From assembly GCA_017510305.1 (NCBI GenBank), contig JAFWNO010000023.1, positions 1 through 20,538 of the forward strand: a DNA stretch of 20,538 bases, written 5' to 3'. Within the stretch, counting starts at the first letter, position 1. Every line of letters starts with the position of its first letter. Source of the DNA: Candidatus Saccharimonadota bacterium (GTDB lineage Bacteria; Patescibacteriota; Saccharimonadia; Saccharimonadales; Saccharimonadaceae). The notes beneath the pieces were generated by a model. It saw only the letters and a list, made by a program, of their open reading frames with translations. It made no database searches and had not been told where the DNA came from. Both the position numbers and the translations under genes were made by a program. Positions 13,593-20,538 of the stretch are shown here, piece by piece.

Positions 13593-15734
13593 ATGAGGCA
13601 AAAGAAACAATTTACTATCAAAAGCATCACAAAGCATCAGAACTACTATCGTATGTTTATAGTTGGCTGTGGTGCATTTTTAATGGCATACATTTTTGCT
13701 GGCATTTTCACTCCCGTGCAGACTTCCGAGGCCTCAGAAGTCACCATCACCAATGCCGCCACTGGCAATTACGTCACCATCACCTCCGCAGACAATATCA
13801 ATCTTCCTATCGATGCCTCCCCTACCGGCTCCCTCTCCTTTGCTGGCGACACTATCAATGTAAAGACCAATGTCCAGACTGGCTATAAACTCTATGTTTC
13901 CGCCACCTCCGCCAATATGTATAATACCGAAGATACCGATCACTCCAAAGTCCATTTCACTCCCGTTTCCGGCACCTTGGCGAATCCTTCAGAATTAGAC
14001 ATTAATACTTGGGGCTTCTCCCTCACCGAGCAAAACATCGAAAGCCCAGTCAATACCGCCACTTGGGTAGCCGTCCCCGAAAATGAATTCACCCTCCTCC
14101 ACGAAGAATCCGGCCCCACTTCTACCTCTGGCATCAATACGCCTATCTATTACGGCGCCAATGCTACCACTAGATTACCTAGCGGCGATTATACTACTAC
14201 CGTAATCTATACCGCCGTAGCCGAGGATACTTCTGCTCCCTTGATGCAAGAATTCACCAATGCTATGTGTGATGCTATGGGCACCGATACCACCCAAGTC
14301 TTAATGGACAGCAGAAACAACAAGACTTATAATGTAGTAAAGGCCAGAGATGGTAACTGCTGGATGGCGGATAATCTAGCGATAGACAATATTGATATCT
14401 ACCCAGAAGATAGCAATATCAATAGTGGCAGTTTCCATATTCCAGCCAGTAGCGAATGGAATACTAATGATTATTCTCAGGCCCTTGTGCATGTAGTTAC
14501 AGAAGATAGCACCTCTACTATCTCTGGCGATGCCAAAGTCCCATACTACGGCCAGCATTACTATAACTGGACAGCCGCTACCGCCGGAGCTTCCCCCACC
14601 ACTCCTACTTCAAATGTCACCACCTCAATTTGTCCAAAAGGTTGGAGATTATCAGAAAACAGTACCGAAACTGGTACCAAGTCTTGGAGTAATTTGATGA
14701 GTGCATATAATATTACTACTGGTGCAGAATTAACCACTACTGATACTACTGCGCCGCAGTACAACTTAGGATTTCGCCTCTACTATGGCTTCTGGGATTG
14801 GTACCGCGCTTCAGAGAACCTTCAGGGCATCAACGGCAACTTCTGGTCTGGTACACCTTCATCAGAGACCAATGCGTACCACCTGAACTATAACTCTGGC
14901 GCTGTGTCCCCCCAGGATAACAACCGTAAGGGCCACGGCTTTACTGTCCGCTGTGTCTTCGGCGACAGCCGCACCCTCCAAGATATCACCTATATGCAAG
15001 ATATCAATACCAACATCTGCCAAAACACTGCCGAGACTACTTCCTATGCTGATGCTAAACTTCTCCAAGACAAACGTGGTACTGGCAACGCTGGTGGCAC
15101 TGTAGGTGGCTACAAAGTAGTAAAGGCCAAAGATGGCAACTGCTGGATGGCGAATAACCTAAATCTTTATAATAAAGCCATCCCCGCAACAGATAGTGAC
15201 TTTACCTCTCCCACAAGTTACACTATTCCCGACGGCATCACCGCTACTACAGACTGGAATACTAACAATTATACCACCAAGAAAGTAGAAGTAGCACATG
15301 GCCTCGGTAGTAGTGCTACTCAAGACCAATCCTACTGGGATGAAGTCTTCTACAACTGGACAGTAGCAGTAGCCATGGATACTACTGCCGGTGTCACCAC
15401 CAGCCCAGATACTTCCATTTGTCCGAAAGGTTTCACTCTCCCCGTAAATGGTGATAGTACTAGGGATAAATCCTGGGCTAAACTGCTAGATGCCAATGGG
15501 GTAACAACTGGTGCCCAACTTCTAACTAAGCCTCTCGGCTTTACTAAGTACTACGGCATCTGGCATTGGCACCGCGCCTCCGAGAGCGAACAGGGCTCGC
15601 TCGGCTTCTTCTGGTCCGGTACGCCTAGTAGCGAGACTAGTGCCTACGACTTGGACTACAATTCTGGCCACGTCAGCCCTCAGAGTAGCGTTGATAAGGG
15701 CTACGGCTTTAGTATTCGCTGTGTCGCCCGCTAG
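13593..15734 (+). CDS. Large surface protein with two FISUMP domains
   Basis: The ATG at 13593 is chosen because AAGGAGGT lies 4 bases before it and the protein then begins with a basic segment and a membrane anchor (residues 20-38). An in-frame ATG at 13557 lies inside a predicted hairpin and lacks a ribosome site. The 713-residue protein has a beta-rich stalk (about 48-205) ending in PIYYGANATTRLPSGDYTTT, shared with the protein at the window start. Two FISUMP domains follow: about 210-457 (GNCWM at 254, ICPKGWRL, FWSGTPSSE, RCV at 453) and about 460-713 (GNCWM at 515, ICPKGFTL, FWSGTPSSE, RCVAR at the end). The C-terminal 55 residues of each domain alternate invariant and variable positions. 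No LPxTG is present, so it is probably held by its N-terminal helix. Function unknown; a binding role is inferred. Most codons end in C, but 14790-14960 is richer in CAG, AAC and CTG. Confidence 0.88.
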   Translation: MRQKKQFTIKSITKHQNYYRMFIVGCGAFLMAYIFAGIFTPVQTSEASEVTITNAATGNYVTITSADNINLPIDASPTGSLSFAGDTINVKTNVQTGYKLYVSATSANMYNTEDTDHSKVHFTPVSGTLANPSELDINTWGFSLTEQNIESPVNTATWVAVPENEFTLLHEESGPTSTSGINTPIYYGANATTRLPSGDYTTTVIYTAVAEDTSAPLMQEFTNAMCDAMGTDTTQVLMDSRNNKTYNVVKARDGNCWMADNLAIDNIDIYPEDSNINSGSFHIPASSEWNTNDYSQALVHVVTEDSTSTISGDAKVPYYGQHYYNWTAATAGASPTTPTSNVTTSICPKGWRLSENSTETGTKSWSNLMSAYNITTGAELTTTDTTAPQYNLGFRLYYGFWDWYRASENLQGINGNFWSGTPSSETNAYHLNYNSGAVSPQDNNRKGHGFTVRCVFGDSRTLQDITYMQDINTNICQNTAETTSYADAKLLQDKRGTGNAGGTVGGYKVVKAKDGNCWMANNLNLYNKAIPATDSDFTSPTSYTIPDGITATTDWNTNNYTTKKVEVAHGLGSSATQDQSYWDEVFYNWTVAVAMDTTAGVTTSPDTSICPKGFTLPVNGDSTRDKSWAKLLDANGVTTGAQLLTKPLGFTKYYGIWHWHRASESEQGSLGFFWSGTPSSETSAYDLDYNSGHVSPQSSVDKGYGFSIRCVAR
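14334..14366 (+). repeat. FISUMP GNCWM-coding repeat, copy 2 of 3
   Basis: Encodes VVKARDGNCWM. It differs from the third copy by only two bases (AGA for AAA, GGT for GGC), although the rest of the two domains is well diverged. Confidence 0.75.
15117..15149 (+). repeat. FISUMP GNCWM-coding repeat, copy 3 of 3
   Basis: Encodes VVKAKDGNCWM. The upstream GTGGTACTGGCAACGCTGG also resembles the equivalent part of the window-start gene (GTAGAGGCAATGCTGG), so this domain is closer to the first gene than domain 1 is. Confidence 0.75.
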
Positions 15735-15736
15735 TA

Positions 15737-15745
15737 TGATATAAT
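15737..15745 (+). promoter_or_regulatory. Extended -10 (TGaTATAAT) for the tilS operon
   Basis: TGATATAAT begins just after the FISUMP stop codon; the tilS ATG follows 9 bases after the box. With no room for a ribosome binding site, the transcript is predicted to be leaderless or nearly so. Confidence 0.65.
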
Positions 15746-15753
15746 ATAGATTA

Positions 15754-16587
15754 ATGAAAAAAATTCTGGCGGTGAGTGGCGGGGTGGACTCTATGGTGCT
15801 TTTTGACTTGTATAAAAATGACGATGTCATCGTTGCTCATTTCGACCACGGCACTCGCCCTAGCAGCAAGCAGGATGCAGAATTTGTGCAGAAAATCTGC
15901 CAAGAAAATAATATTAAGTGTATTGTAGAAACGGCCAATCTCGGCGAAAATGTCAGCGAAGCAGCCGCCCGCGAATCTCGTTATGCTTTCCTAAATAAAA
16001 TTGCAAAAGTGCAAAACGCCAAAATCTATACCGCCCATCACCAAGACGATTTACTAGAAAGCATCATCATTAATCTCCTGCGCGGCACCGAGTGGCGCGG
16101 CCTCGTCCCGATGGGTAGCCAAAATATCGCGCGCCCATTTATCGAAAAAGGCTGGCGCAAAAAAGATATTATAAAATATGCCGGCAAGCGGAAGCTAAAA
16201 TTCCGCCAAGACCCTACCAATAACGAGGATAATTATCTGCGAAATCGCGTTCGTGCTAGTCTAGCGGCAAAAAACGAAAGAAAATTGCAAAACTTATTAA
16301 ATCTTTGCCGCAGACAGACCGAGATTAAAAACGAAGTGGATCAAATCATAGCTGAAATCTTGCCAAAAGATGGCATCTACCAGCGCTCATGGTTTACCAA
16401 AATGCCAGACGCAGTCGCCTACGAAATCCTCCGCGCTAGCTTGCTGCAAATAAACATCCGCGCCACCTATCCGCAGCTAAAAGAGTTTCTAAATGCCATT
16501 AAAACTTACGCCCCCGAAAAATCCTTCAATCTCCCCAGCGGCAGACTGGTAAAAATCCACAAATTATACTATAATATTAAACAATGA
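15754..16587 (+). CDS. tilS: tRNA(Ile)-lysidine synthetase
   Basis: TilS converts the wobble cytidine of the CAU-anticodon tRNA-Ile to lysidine, so that it reads AUA as isoleucine. The 277-residue protein has the PP-loop SGGVDS at residues 8-13. It also has the family motifs [44 protein letters not shown] and [18 protein letters not shown]. It is short compared with the 430-residue E. coli enzyme, lacking most of the C-terminal tRNA-recognition domains, as is common in reduced genomes. Its start is just downstream of an extended -10 box, with no Shine-Dalgarno. The stop overlaps the lepA start in an ATGA, so the two are translationally coupled. It heads the operon tilS, lepA (5'), membrane protein, lepA (3'), kinase. 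Confidence 0.96.
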   Translation: MKKILAVSGGVDSMVLFDLYKNDDVIVAHFDHGTRPSSKQDAEFVQKICQENNIKCIVETANLGENVSEAAARESRYAFLNKIAKVQNAKIYTAHHQDDLLESIIINLLRGTEWRGLVPMGSQNIARPFIEKGWRKKDIIKYAGKRKLKFRQDPTNNEDNYLRNRVRASLAAKNERKLQNLLNLCRRQTEIKNEVDQIIAEILPKDGIYQRSWFTKMPDAVAYEILRASLLQINIRATYPQLKEFLNAIKTYAPEKSFNLPSGRLVKIHKLYYNIKQ

Positions 16588-17138
16588 ATACCGACAAAAT
16601 CCGAAATTTTTGTATTATTGCACACATAGACCACGGCAAGTCTACTTTGGCAGATCGCATGATGGAAATTACGGGCACAGTAGAAAAGCGCGAGATGAAG
16701 CAGCAGCTTCTAGATAGTATGGAGCTAGAGCGCGAAAAGGGAATCACCATCAAGCTTACGCCCGTACAGATGCATTATAAAGGCTACGAATTAAACCTTA
16801 TCGATACACCAGGCCATGTAGACTTTTCCTATGAAGTTAGCCGCAGTTTGCAGGCGGTGGAAAGTGCCATCCTCGTGGTGGATGCTACGCAGGGCATTCA
16901 GGCGCAGACGCTTGCCAATGTCTATCTCGCTCTGGAGCAAGATTTAACAATTATTCCCGTTATTAATAAAATCGACCTTCCCGCTGCCGATGTAGAAAAA
17001 GTCACAAATGAAATTGTCAATCTCCTCGGCTGCGATCCATCCGACATCATCGGTGTCTCTGCCAAGACCGGCCTAAATGTCGAAAAGGTATTAGACGAGG
17101 TTATAGAAAAAGGCCCCAAGCCACGGAGACTTTCATGA
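16584..17138 (+). CDS. lepA: LepA/EF4 N-terminal GTPase domain (5' half of a split lepA)
   Basis: LepA (elongation factor 4) is a ribosomal translocase-like GTPase. This 184-residue piece contains exactly the GTPase domain with all G motifs: AHIDHGKS (13-20), the switch I region [14 protein letters not shown] (74-78, with the catalytic His78), NKID (128-131) and SAKTG (159-163). It stops (TGA, 17136-17138) right after [12 protein letters not shown], at the linker that in normal 600-residue LepA joins domain II. The continuation, starting [18 protein letters not shown], is encoded 1.3 kb downstream at 18453-19682. The start overlaps tilS (ATGA), and the stop overlaps the inserted membrane gene (ATGA). 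No residue of the G domain appears damaged. The piece either works together with the separate C-terminal half or is a remnant; intact motifs in both halves favour function. Confidence 0.93.
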   Translation: MNTDKIRNFCIIAHIDHGKSTLADRMMEITGTVEKREMKQQLLDSMELEREKGITIKLTPVQMHYKGYELNLIDTPGHVDFSYEVSRSLQAVESAILVVDATQGIQAQTLANVYLALEQDLTIIPVINKIDLPAADVEKVTNEIVNLLGCDPSDIIGVSAKTGLNVEKVLDEVIEKGPKPRRLS

Positions 17139-18460
17139 AGAGCCAAGTCAAAAAAATCTTAGCTATCACGCTGTACTGTCTTCCTGTAATATTTTTCCTT
17201 GTCTGCTATTTCCTGCTTACTACGTCTGGCGAAGATATCCATCAGGGCGCCCACACCTCGGTCAACATATTCGGTGACGCTATTTCCGCTTTTAACCACA
17301 GCGGCCGAATTAGCGACATGTACGCTTGGGCAATTATCAATCTTTTCGATTATCAATTCTCCTGGGGTATAGATTTAATTTTTCGATTGTTAGACGTACT
17401 AATGGCCGCTGCCATCTTCTATTTTATTGTCAGAATTGCGCTTGGGCGCCGGCCCAGAATAGACATTAAAGATGGCGCGATGTTTTGCCTTAGCTTTCTA
17501 CTTGTAATTGCCACGCAGCACGGCCGTGTTCTCTATGCTGGCTGGTCGGCAATTCACAACTATCTTTTAATTGGCTTGCTGCCGCTTATCTTTAGCTGGT
17601 TATATTTTGAAAAAAGAAAATTGCCAGCTATTGTAATGATTTTCGTAGGGATAATCGCGGGGATGTCTTCAAATTTAGTAGCTATTGGTTTAATTAGCTC
17701 TGCAGTAATTTTCTCTCTTGTCTATAGAAAAAAGGTAAAAATCGAAAAATGGCAAATCGCTGGCATAGTCGGTGTTCTAATTGGGCTTATCATTATGTAT
17801 GGCCTTGGCCCAGGCCTTAATAGTTACACGGAAAATACAGAATATATTACCGAGTATGATTATCTTGCCTTTTCAGATATTTTGGCTAATCCAATTCAAG
17901 GTGTTGGCACATTATTAAATCATGTTATATTAAATTTTGGCCGAGTAGTTTTGCCACTTCTGGTAGTTTTTATTCCAACGCTAATATATATATTGGTAGC
18001 AAAAATTAAACATCTAAAGTTGCCGAAATGGACTAGGCCAGAGATAATGCGCGGCGTGGCTATTCTAACCTTCATAGTAACCTATCTCTTAGCCTTAACT
18101 CAACTTCGCGCCCCCACTAGAGTATTATTGCCGGGGTATTTGGCTGGCGTAATCTTAGCAATTATGGCTATATCCCATTATCTAAAAAGCCGTCAAGTAT
18201 TCTTGGCGCTCGGCATCGCATTGATACTACTATCTGGAATGATAATAACTATGCGACTATATCTAGCGATTGATTATCTGAAAAAATCCGGAAATATTCT
18301 AGCAGAAATTCAATCAAGTTCCGAGTCTAGTCTCTGCGTACCACAGGAAGCAGTGCGTTCAAAAACATTTCCAGTATTATACTTAGGCCAAGAAGATATG
18401 CTTGCCGATTGGGCAATGCCAGAATTAATCTATGGAAAGGAGATCTATTTCTGTGAATAA
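17135..18460 (+). CDS. Polytopic membrane protein inserted within lepA
   Basis: The 441-residue protein has about ten hydrophobic segments: 10-29, 83-103, 110-128, 137-158, 163-197 (probably two), 206-226, 265-290, 303-324, 328-349 and 354-382. A soluble C-terminal tail of about 60 residues follows. An acidic pair Glu33-Asp34 lies just after the first membrane helix ([10 protein letters not shown]). Together with HSGR and [16 protein letters not shown], this recalls GT-C-fold glycosyltransferase-like membrane proteins or the DUF6056 group; this assignment is tentative. Its ATG overlaps the stop of the lepA 5' half (ATGA) behind GGAGA (17125-17129). Its end overlaps the GTG start of the lepA 3' half by 8 bases and contains that gene's Shine-Dalgarno. 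Codons are more A/T-rich than in the lepA halves, consistent with a later insertion. It has no similarity to inteins or homing endonucleases that I can see. Confidence 0.87.
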   Translation: MKSQVKKILAITLYCLPVIFFLVCYFLLTTSGEDIHQGAHTSVNIFGDAISAFNHSGRISDMYAWAIINLFDYQFSWGIDLIFRLLDVLMAAAIFYFIVRIALGRRPRIDIKDGAMFCLSFLLVIATQHGRVLYAGWSAIHNYLLIGLLPLIFSWLYFEKRKLPAIVMIFVGIIAGMSSNLVAIGLISSAVIFSLVYRKKVKIEKWQIAGIVGVLIGLIIMYGLGPGLNSYTENTEYITEYDYLAFSDILANPIQGVGTLLNHVILNFGRVVLPLLVVFIPTLIYILVAKIKHLKLPKWTRPEIMRGVAILTFIVTYLLALTQLRAPTRVLLPGYLAGVILAIMAISHYLKSRQVFLALGIALILLSGMIITMRLYLAIDYLKKSGNILAEIQSSSESSLCVPQEAVRSKTFPVLYLGQEDMLADWAMPELIYGKEIYFCE

Positions 18461-19682
18461 TAATTTAAGAGCACTAATCTTTGATAGTTATTTTGACGAT
18501 TACCGCGGCGTAGTCCTCTATGTCCGCATCTTTTCTGGCGAACTCCCTAAAAATTCACCAATTCTGATGATGGCTGCCGGTGTTGAAGGTATTGCGCTGG
18601 AAGTTGGCATTTTAAGTCCCGCAATGCAGCCCAAAGATAAATTAACTGAGGGCGAAATTGGCTATATTGTTACCAACTTAAAAACCACCCGCGAGGCTAA
18701 AGTCGGTGATACCGTTACGCTGGCCAAGTATCCAGCCTCCCAGCCTCTACCGGGTTACAAAAATGTTTTGCCATTTGTCTATGCTGGCTTTTTTCCAGTT
18801 TCAAATGACCAGTACAAAGACCTTCGCGAGGCAGTAGAAAAGCTAGCCCTCTCCGACTCTGCCCTGCAATTTGAGCCAGAAAATTCCCCAGTTCTTGGCT
18901 TTGGCCTAAGAATCGGCTTTCTCGGCCTGCTTCATATGGATATTATTCGCGAGCGCCTAGAAAGGGAATTTAATTTAGACCTTGTCGTTACTAATCCTTC
19001 CACAAATTACCAAGTGAAATTAATTTCCGGTGAGGAAATTGAAATCAAATCCGCCGCAGATTTGCCCGATATGTCTGAAGTTGCCGAAATTCGCGAGCCG
19101 TGGGTAAAAGGCGAAATTATTTTGCCAAGCAGTATGATTGGCAATGTTCTAAACTTAATCGTTGAAAAACGTGGCCGCCAAAAAAATTTGAGCTATATTG
19201 AAGGCCGCGCCGTGATAGATTTTGAAGCACCAATGGCCAATCTCCTTACCGATTTTTACGACCAACTCAAATCCTTAACGAGTGGCTACGCTTCGTTTAA
19301 TTATGAACTTTCTGATTATCGTGCCGAAGATTTGGTGCGGGTAGATTTTCTAGTTGGCGGGCAGAAAATTGACGCTCTCGCCATCATGTGCCACAAGTCT
19401 GAAGCAGATGCTATCGGCCGGGATATTACCAAAAAATTAAAAGAAGTCATCCCCCGCCAGAATTACGAAGTAGCCCTCCAAGCCGCCATCGGCGCGCGCA
19501 TCATCGCCCGCGAGACTATCGGCGCCTACCGCAAAGATGTCACTGTCAAAATTCACACTGGCGATAGAGACAGAAAAGCCAAATTGCTTTCCAAGCAGAA
19601 GCGCGGTAAAGCCCGCATGAAACGCTTCGGCAAAATTGATATTCCTTCCGAAGCCTTTACTGTCATGCTAAAGCGTGATTAA
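18453..19682 (+). CDS. lepA: LepA/EF4 domains II-V and C-terminal domain (3' half of a split lepA)
   Basis: This 409-residue piece covers the rest of LepA. Domain II begins at [20 protein letters not shown]. Then come the VYAGFFPVSNDQYKDLREAVEKLALSDSAL region, GLRIGFLGLLHMDIIRERLEREF (domain III), the domain V segment, and the LepA-specific C-terminal domain (ALAIMCHKSEADAIGRDI, IPRQNYEVALQAAIGARIIARETI, RKAKLLSKQKRGKARMKRFGKIDIPSEAF). GTG at 18453 is preferred: AAAGGAG lies 10 bases upstream, and it is placed just before the first homologous residue. The ATG at 18432 would include that Shine-Dalgarno in the coding region. It cannot bind GTP alone. No frameshift or internal stop is seen, and conserved residues look intact, which argues for selection on the half protein. 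Confidence 0.93.
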   Translation: MNNNLRALIFDSYFDDYRGVVLYVRIFSGELPKNSPILMMAAGVEGIALEVGILSPAMQPKDKLTEGEIGYIVTNLKTTREAKVGDTVTLAKYPASQPLPGYKNVLPFVYAGFFPVSNDQYKDLREAVEKLALSDSALQFEPENSPVLGFGLRIGFLGLLHMDIIRERLEREFNLDLVVTNPSTNYQVKLISGEEIEIKSAADLPDMSEVAEIREPWVKGEIILPSSMIGNVLNLIVEKRGRQKNLSYIEGRAVIDFEAPMANLLTDFYDQLKSLTSGYASFNYELSDYRAEDLVRVDFLVGGQKIDALAIMCHKSEADAIGRDITKKLKEVIPRQNYEVALQAAIGARIIARETIGAYRKDVTVKIHTGDRDRKAKLLSKQKRGKARMKRFGKIDIPSEAFTVMLKRD

Positions 19683-19690
19683 ATAGGAAT

Positions 19691-20308
19691 ATGGAAGAGA
19701 AAATTGAAAAAATCAAATCTTGGCTCGGCACGGGCAGCATTAATATCTTTGGTCTACCGATGAGCGGAAAAGACACCGTCGGCGTGCGCCTAGCCGAAAT
19801 GCTAGATGCCAAATTTCTATCATCCGGAATTATCATCCGCGCTATTGAGGAACAGGAGCACCTGCATTATACTGAAAAGGGTAATCTCTGGCCTACCGAT
19901 ATGTTCCGCGAGCGGATTTTGCCATATCTCGGCAGCGAGGAATTGGTCGATTATCCATTAGTCCTATCATCCGTTGGCCGCTGGCAAGGCGAAGAAGATG
20001 CTGTGATGGAGGCCGCCGAAAATGCCGGCCACCCTATAAAAGCCGTAATTTCCCTCAATGTTTCCGAGTCCGACGTAATGAATCGCTGGCGTGCCGCCAA
20101 GGAATTGCAAGATCGTGGCGAGCGCAAAGACGACCAAAAGGAAGAAACTTTCCAGCAGCGTATTTTAGAATTCAGAAATAAAACTCTCCCCGTCCTCCAG
20201 CATTATCAAAATCTCGGCTTGCTCCTCTCTGTCAACGCTGATGCTTCTCGCGACGAGGTATTTAATAACGTTATTGAAGTGCTTTATAGTAGAAGTCAAG
20301 AGGGCTAA
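19691..20308 (+). CDS. Adenylate kinase-like nucleoside monophosphate kinase
   Basis: The 205-residue P-loop protein has Walker A GLPMSGKDT (residues 21-29). Its C-terminal part follows the adenylate kinase pattern: a LID-like region with Arg residues (NRWRAAKELQDRGERKDDQKEETFQQRI), then KTLPVLQHYQNLGLLLSVNAD. A lid zinc motif is absent, so it is a short-lid type. The Walker A Lys-Asp-Thr, in place of Gly-Lys-Gly-Thr, and weak conservation of the NMP-binding part make it different from the housekeeping Adk, so the substrate is uncertain. It follows lepA 3' by 8 bases (AGGA Shine-Dalgarno) as the last gene of the operon. Its last 14 bases form part of the 5' arm of structured element B. Confidence 0.83.
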   Translation: MEEKIEKIKSWLGTGSINIFGLPMSGKDTVGVRLAEMLDAKFLSSGIIIRAIEEQEHLHYTEKGNLWPTDMFRERILPYLGSEELVDYPLVLSSVGRWQGEEDAVMEAAENAGHPIKAVISLNVSESDVMNRWRAAKELQDRGERKDDQKEETFQQRILEFRNKTLPVLQHYQNLGLLLSVNADASRDEVFNNVIEVLYSRSQEG

Positions 20309-20416
20309 CCTTTCCTAAGAAACAGTATCCCGGAGGCTTTCAAAAAAGTCAACGACCTTTAGGTCTTTACTTTTTTGGAAACGGAGGCGTTTCGTGGAAA
20401 GGTTGGCACTCTTGAC
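20295..20416. repeat. Structured hairpin element, copy B
   Basis: It has the same architecture as the element at 1246-1373. The outer stem pairs 20295-20315 with 20396-20416 (21 pairs, with one G-A mismatch and one wobble), followed by GAAAC/GTTTC (20319-20323/20389-20393). The asymmetric loop is 5' AGTATCCCGGAGGC, 3' CGGAGGC. Then comes a stem TTTCAAAAAAGT/ACTTTTTTGgAAA (one bulged G), the CAAC/TTT internal loop, and apical GACC/GGTC around TTTA. Stem sequences differ from copy A but remain paired, while loops are conserved. The 5' arm covers the kinase stop codon, and the 3' arm covers half of the CIRCE operator and the hrcA -35. Confidence 0.82.
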
Positions 20417-20429
20417 ACAGTAGTGCTAA
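20403..20429. promoter_or_regulatory. CIRCE operator (HrcA binding site)
   Basis: TTGGCACTC, 9 bases, TAGTGCTAA. This matches the CIRCE consensus TTAGCACTC-N9-GAGTGCTAA at 16 of 18 positions with exact spacing. It is located immediately before hrcA and overlaps its promoter, indicating autoregulated heat-shock control. Confidence 0.93.
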
Positions 20430-20440
20430 AAGACTATAAT
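20412..20440 (+). promoter_or_regulatory. hrcA promoter
   Basis: Consensus TTGACA (20412-20417), a 17-base spacer and consensus TATAAT (20435-20440). The A of the hrcA ATG lies 7 bases after the -10, so the mRNA is predicted to be leaderless. The -35 fills the CIRCE spacer, so HrcA would block polymerase. Confidence 0.92.
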
Positions 20441-20446
20441 AGAATT

Positions 20447-20538
20447 ATGAATATCACCGACCGCCAGCGCGAGATATTATACGCAATCATAGAGGAATAT
20501 GCCGAAATGGCCACCCCAGTCGGCAGCGTTACTTTGGC
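20447..20538 (+). CDS. hrcA: HrcA heat-shock repressor, N-terminal part (cut by window end)
   Basis: The 30 visible residues begin MNITDRQREILYAIIEEYAE and continue MATPVGSVTL. They match the winged-helix N terminus of HrcA (hTDRQxxILxAIVxxYxxTAxPVGSxTL). HrcA represses class I heat-shock genes by binding CIRCE, and a near-consensus CIRCE overlaps this promoter. The grpE/dnaK/dnaJ genes usually follow hrcA but lie outside the window. No ribosome binding site is present, in keeping with a leaderless transcript. Confidence 0.92.
   Translation, partial: MNITDRQREILYAIIEEYAEMATPVGSVTL

Noticed and set aside
13593..15734. Diversity-generating retroelement
   Set aside because: No reverse transcriptase or template repeat is present in the window, and the two FISUMP domains also differ at many silent sites; kept only as a hypothesis about the variable surface.
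17135..18460. Intein, self-splicing intron or translational bypass element in lepA
   Set aside because: The insert has its own start and stop overlapping the lepA halves, encodes a polytopic membrane protein, and shows no splice-residue, endonuclease or intron motifs.
1..20538. CRISPR arrays, insertion sequences, rRNA genes
   Set aside because: No regularly spaced direct repeats, transposase genes or rRNA sequences were seen.

Overview
The window looks like a chromosomal segment of a Patescibacteria/CPR bacterium, most probably Saccharibacteria (TM7). This rests on the gene set and protein style: a ComEC channel lacking the C-terminal hydrolase domain, YebC, a recA-Nudix-recX cluster, a PRC-barrel protein, a short TilS, and large surface proteins with FISUMP (GNCWM...RCV) domains. 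UGA is used as a stop (for example recX and the first lepA piece), so the genetic code is the standard bacterial one and not the UGA=Gly code of Gracilibacteria/SR1. The taxonomy is inferred; no marker such as 16S is present.

Layout. 1-1190: the 3' part of a FISUMP surface protein, followed by a large structured intergenic element (copy A). 1383-4028: a small membrane protein (-) diverges from comEC and yebC (+). 4128-5428: two convergent L,D-transpeptidase-like secreted proteins, one with an intact catalytic Cys/His and one with both residues replaced. 5613-7511: an LPNTG-type surface protein. 7641-8552: a radical SAM protein with an unusual CX7CX2C cluster motif. 8602-8774: tRNA-Met and tRNA-Ser on the minus strand. 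8916-12739: a small protein plus Y-family DNA polymerase, then recA, a Nudix hydrolase and recX, with a PRC-barrel gene converging on recX. 13278-13592: divergent promoters and a long structured leader in front of a second FISUMP protein (13593-15734). 15754-20308: a tightly coupled operon of tilS, 5' lepA, a polytopic membrane protein, 3' lepA and an adenylate-kinase-like gene. 20309-20538: structured element copy B, a CIRCE operator and the start of hrcA.

The most unusual items are: (1) lepA (elongation factor 4) split exactly at the linker after its GTPase domain by an inserted membrane-protein gene, with all three reading frames open, preceded by Shine-Dalgarno sequences and overlapping by a few bases; (2) a roughly 250-nt leader upstream of the FISUMP gene, starting at the predicted transcription start, in which one segment can pair with either of two others and an ACCTCC sequence complements the ribosome binding site, as a riboswitch-like device would; (3) two copies, about 19 kb apart, of a long hairpin element with conserved internal-loop sequences but stems that differ by compensatory changes, one copy running into the CIRCE/-35 region of hrcA; (4) a transpeptidase/pseudo-transpeptidase pair; (5) divergent promoters that share one palindromic -35 hexamer. 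Several promoters have TGnTATAAT extended -10 boxes, and some place the start codon about 7 bases after the -10 box, which implies leaderless mRNAs.

The genes cover DNA uptake and recombination (comEC, recA, recX, Y-family polymerase), translation (lepA, tilS, yebC, tRNAs), heat-shock control (hrcA/CIRCE) and the cell surface (FISUMP, LPxTG, transpeptidases), as expected for a small episymbiont that depends on surface contact and imported DNA. All functions are inferred from sequence reading without database searches.
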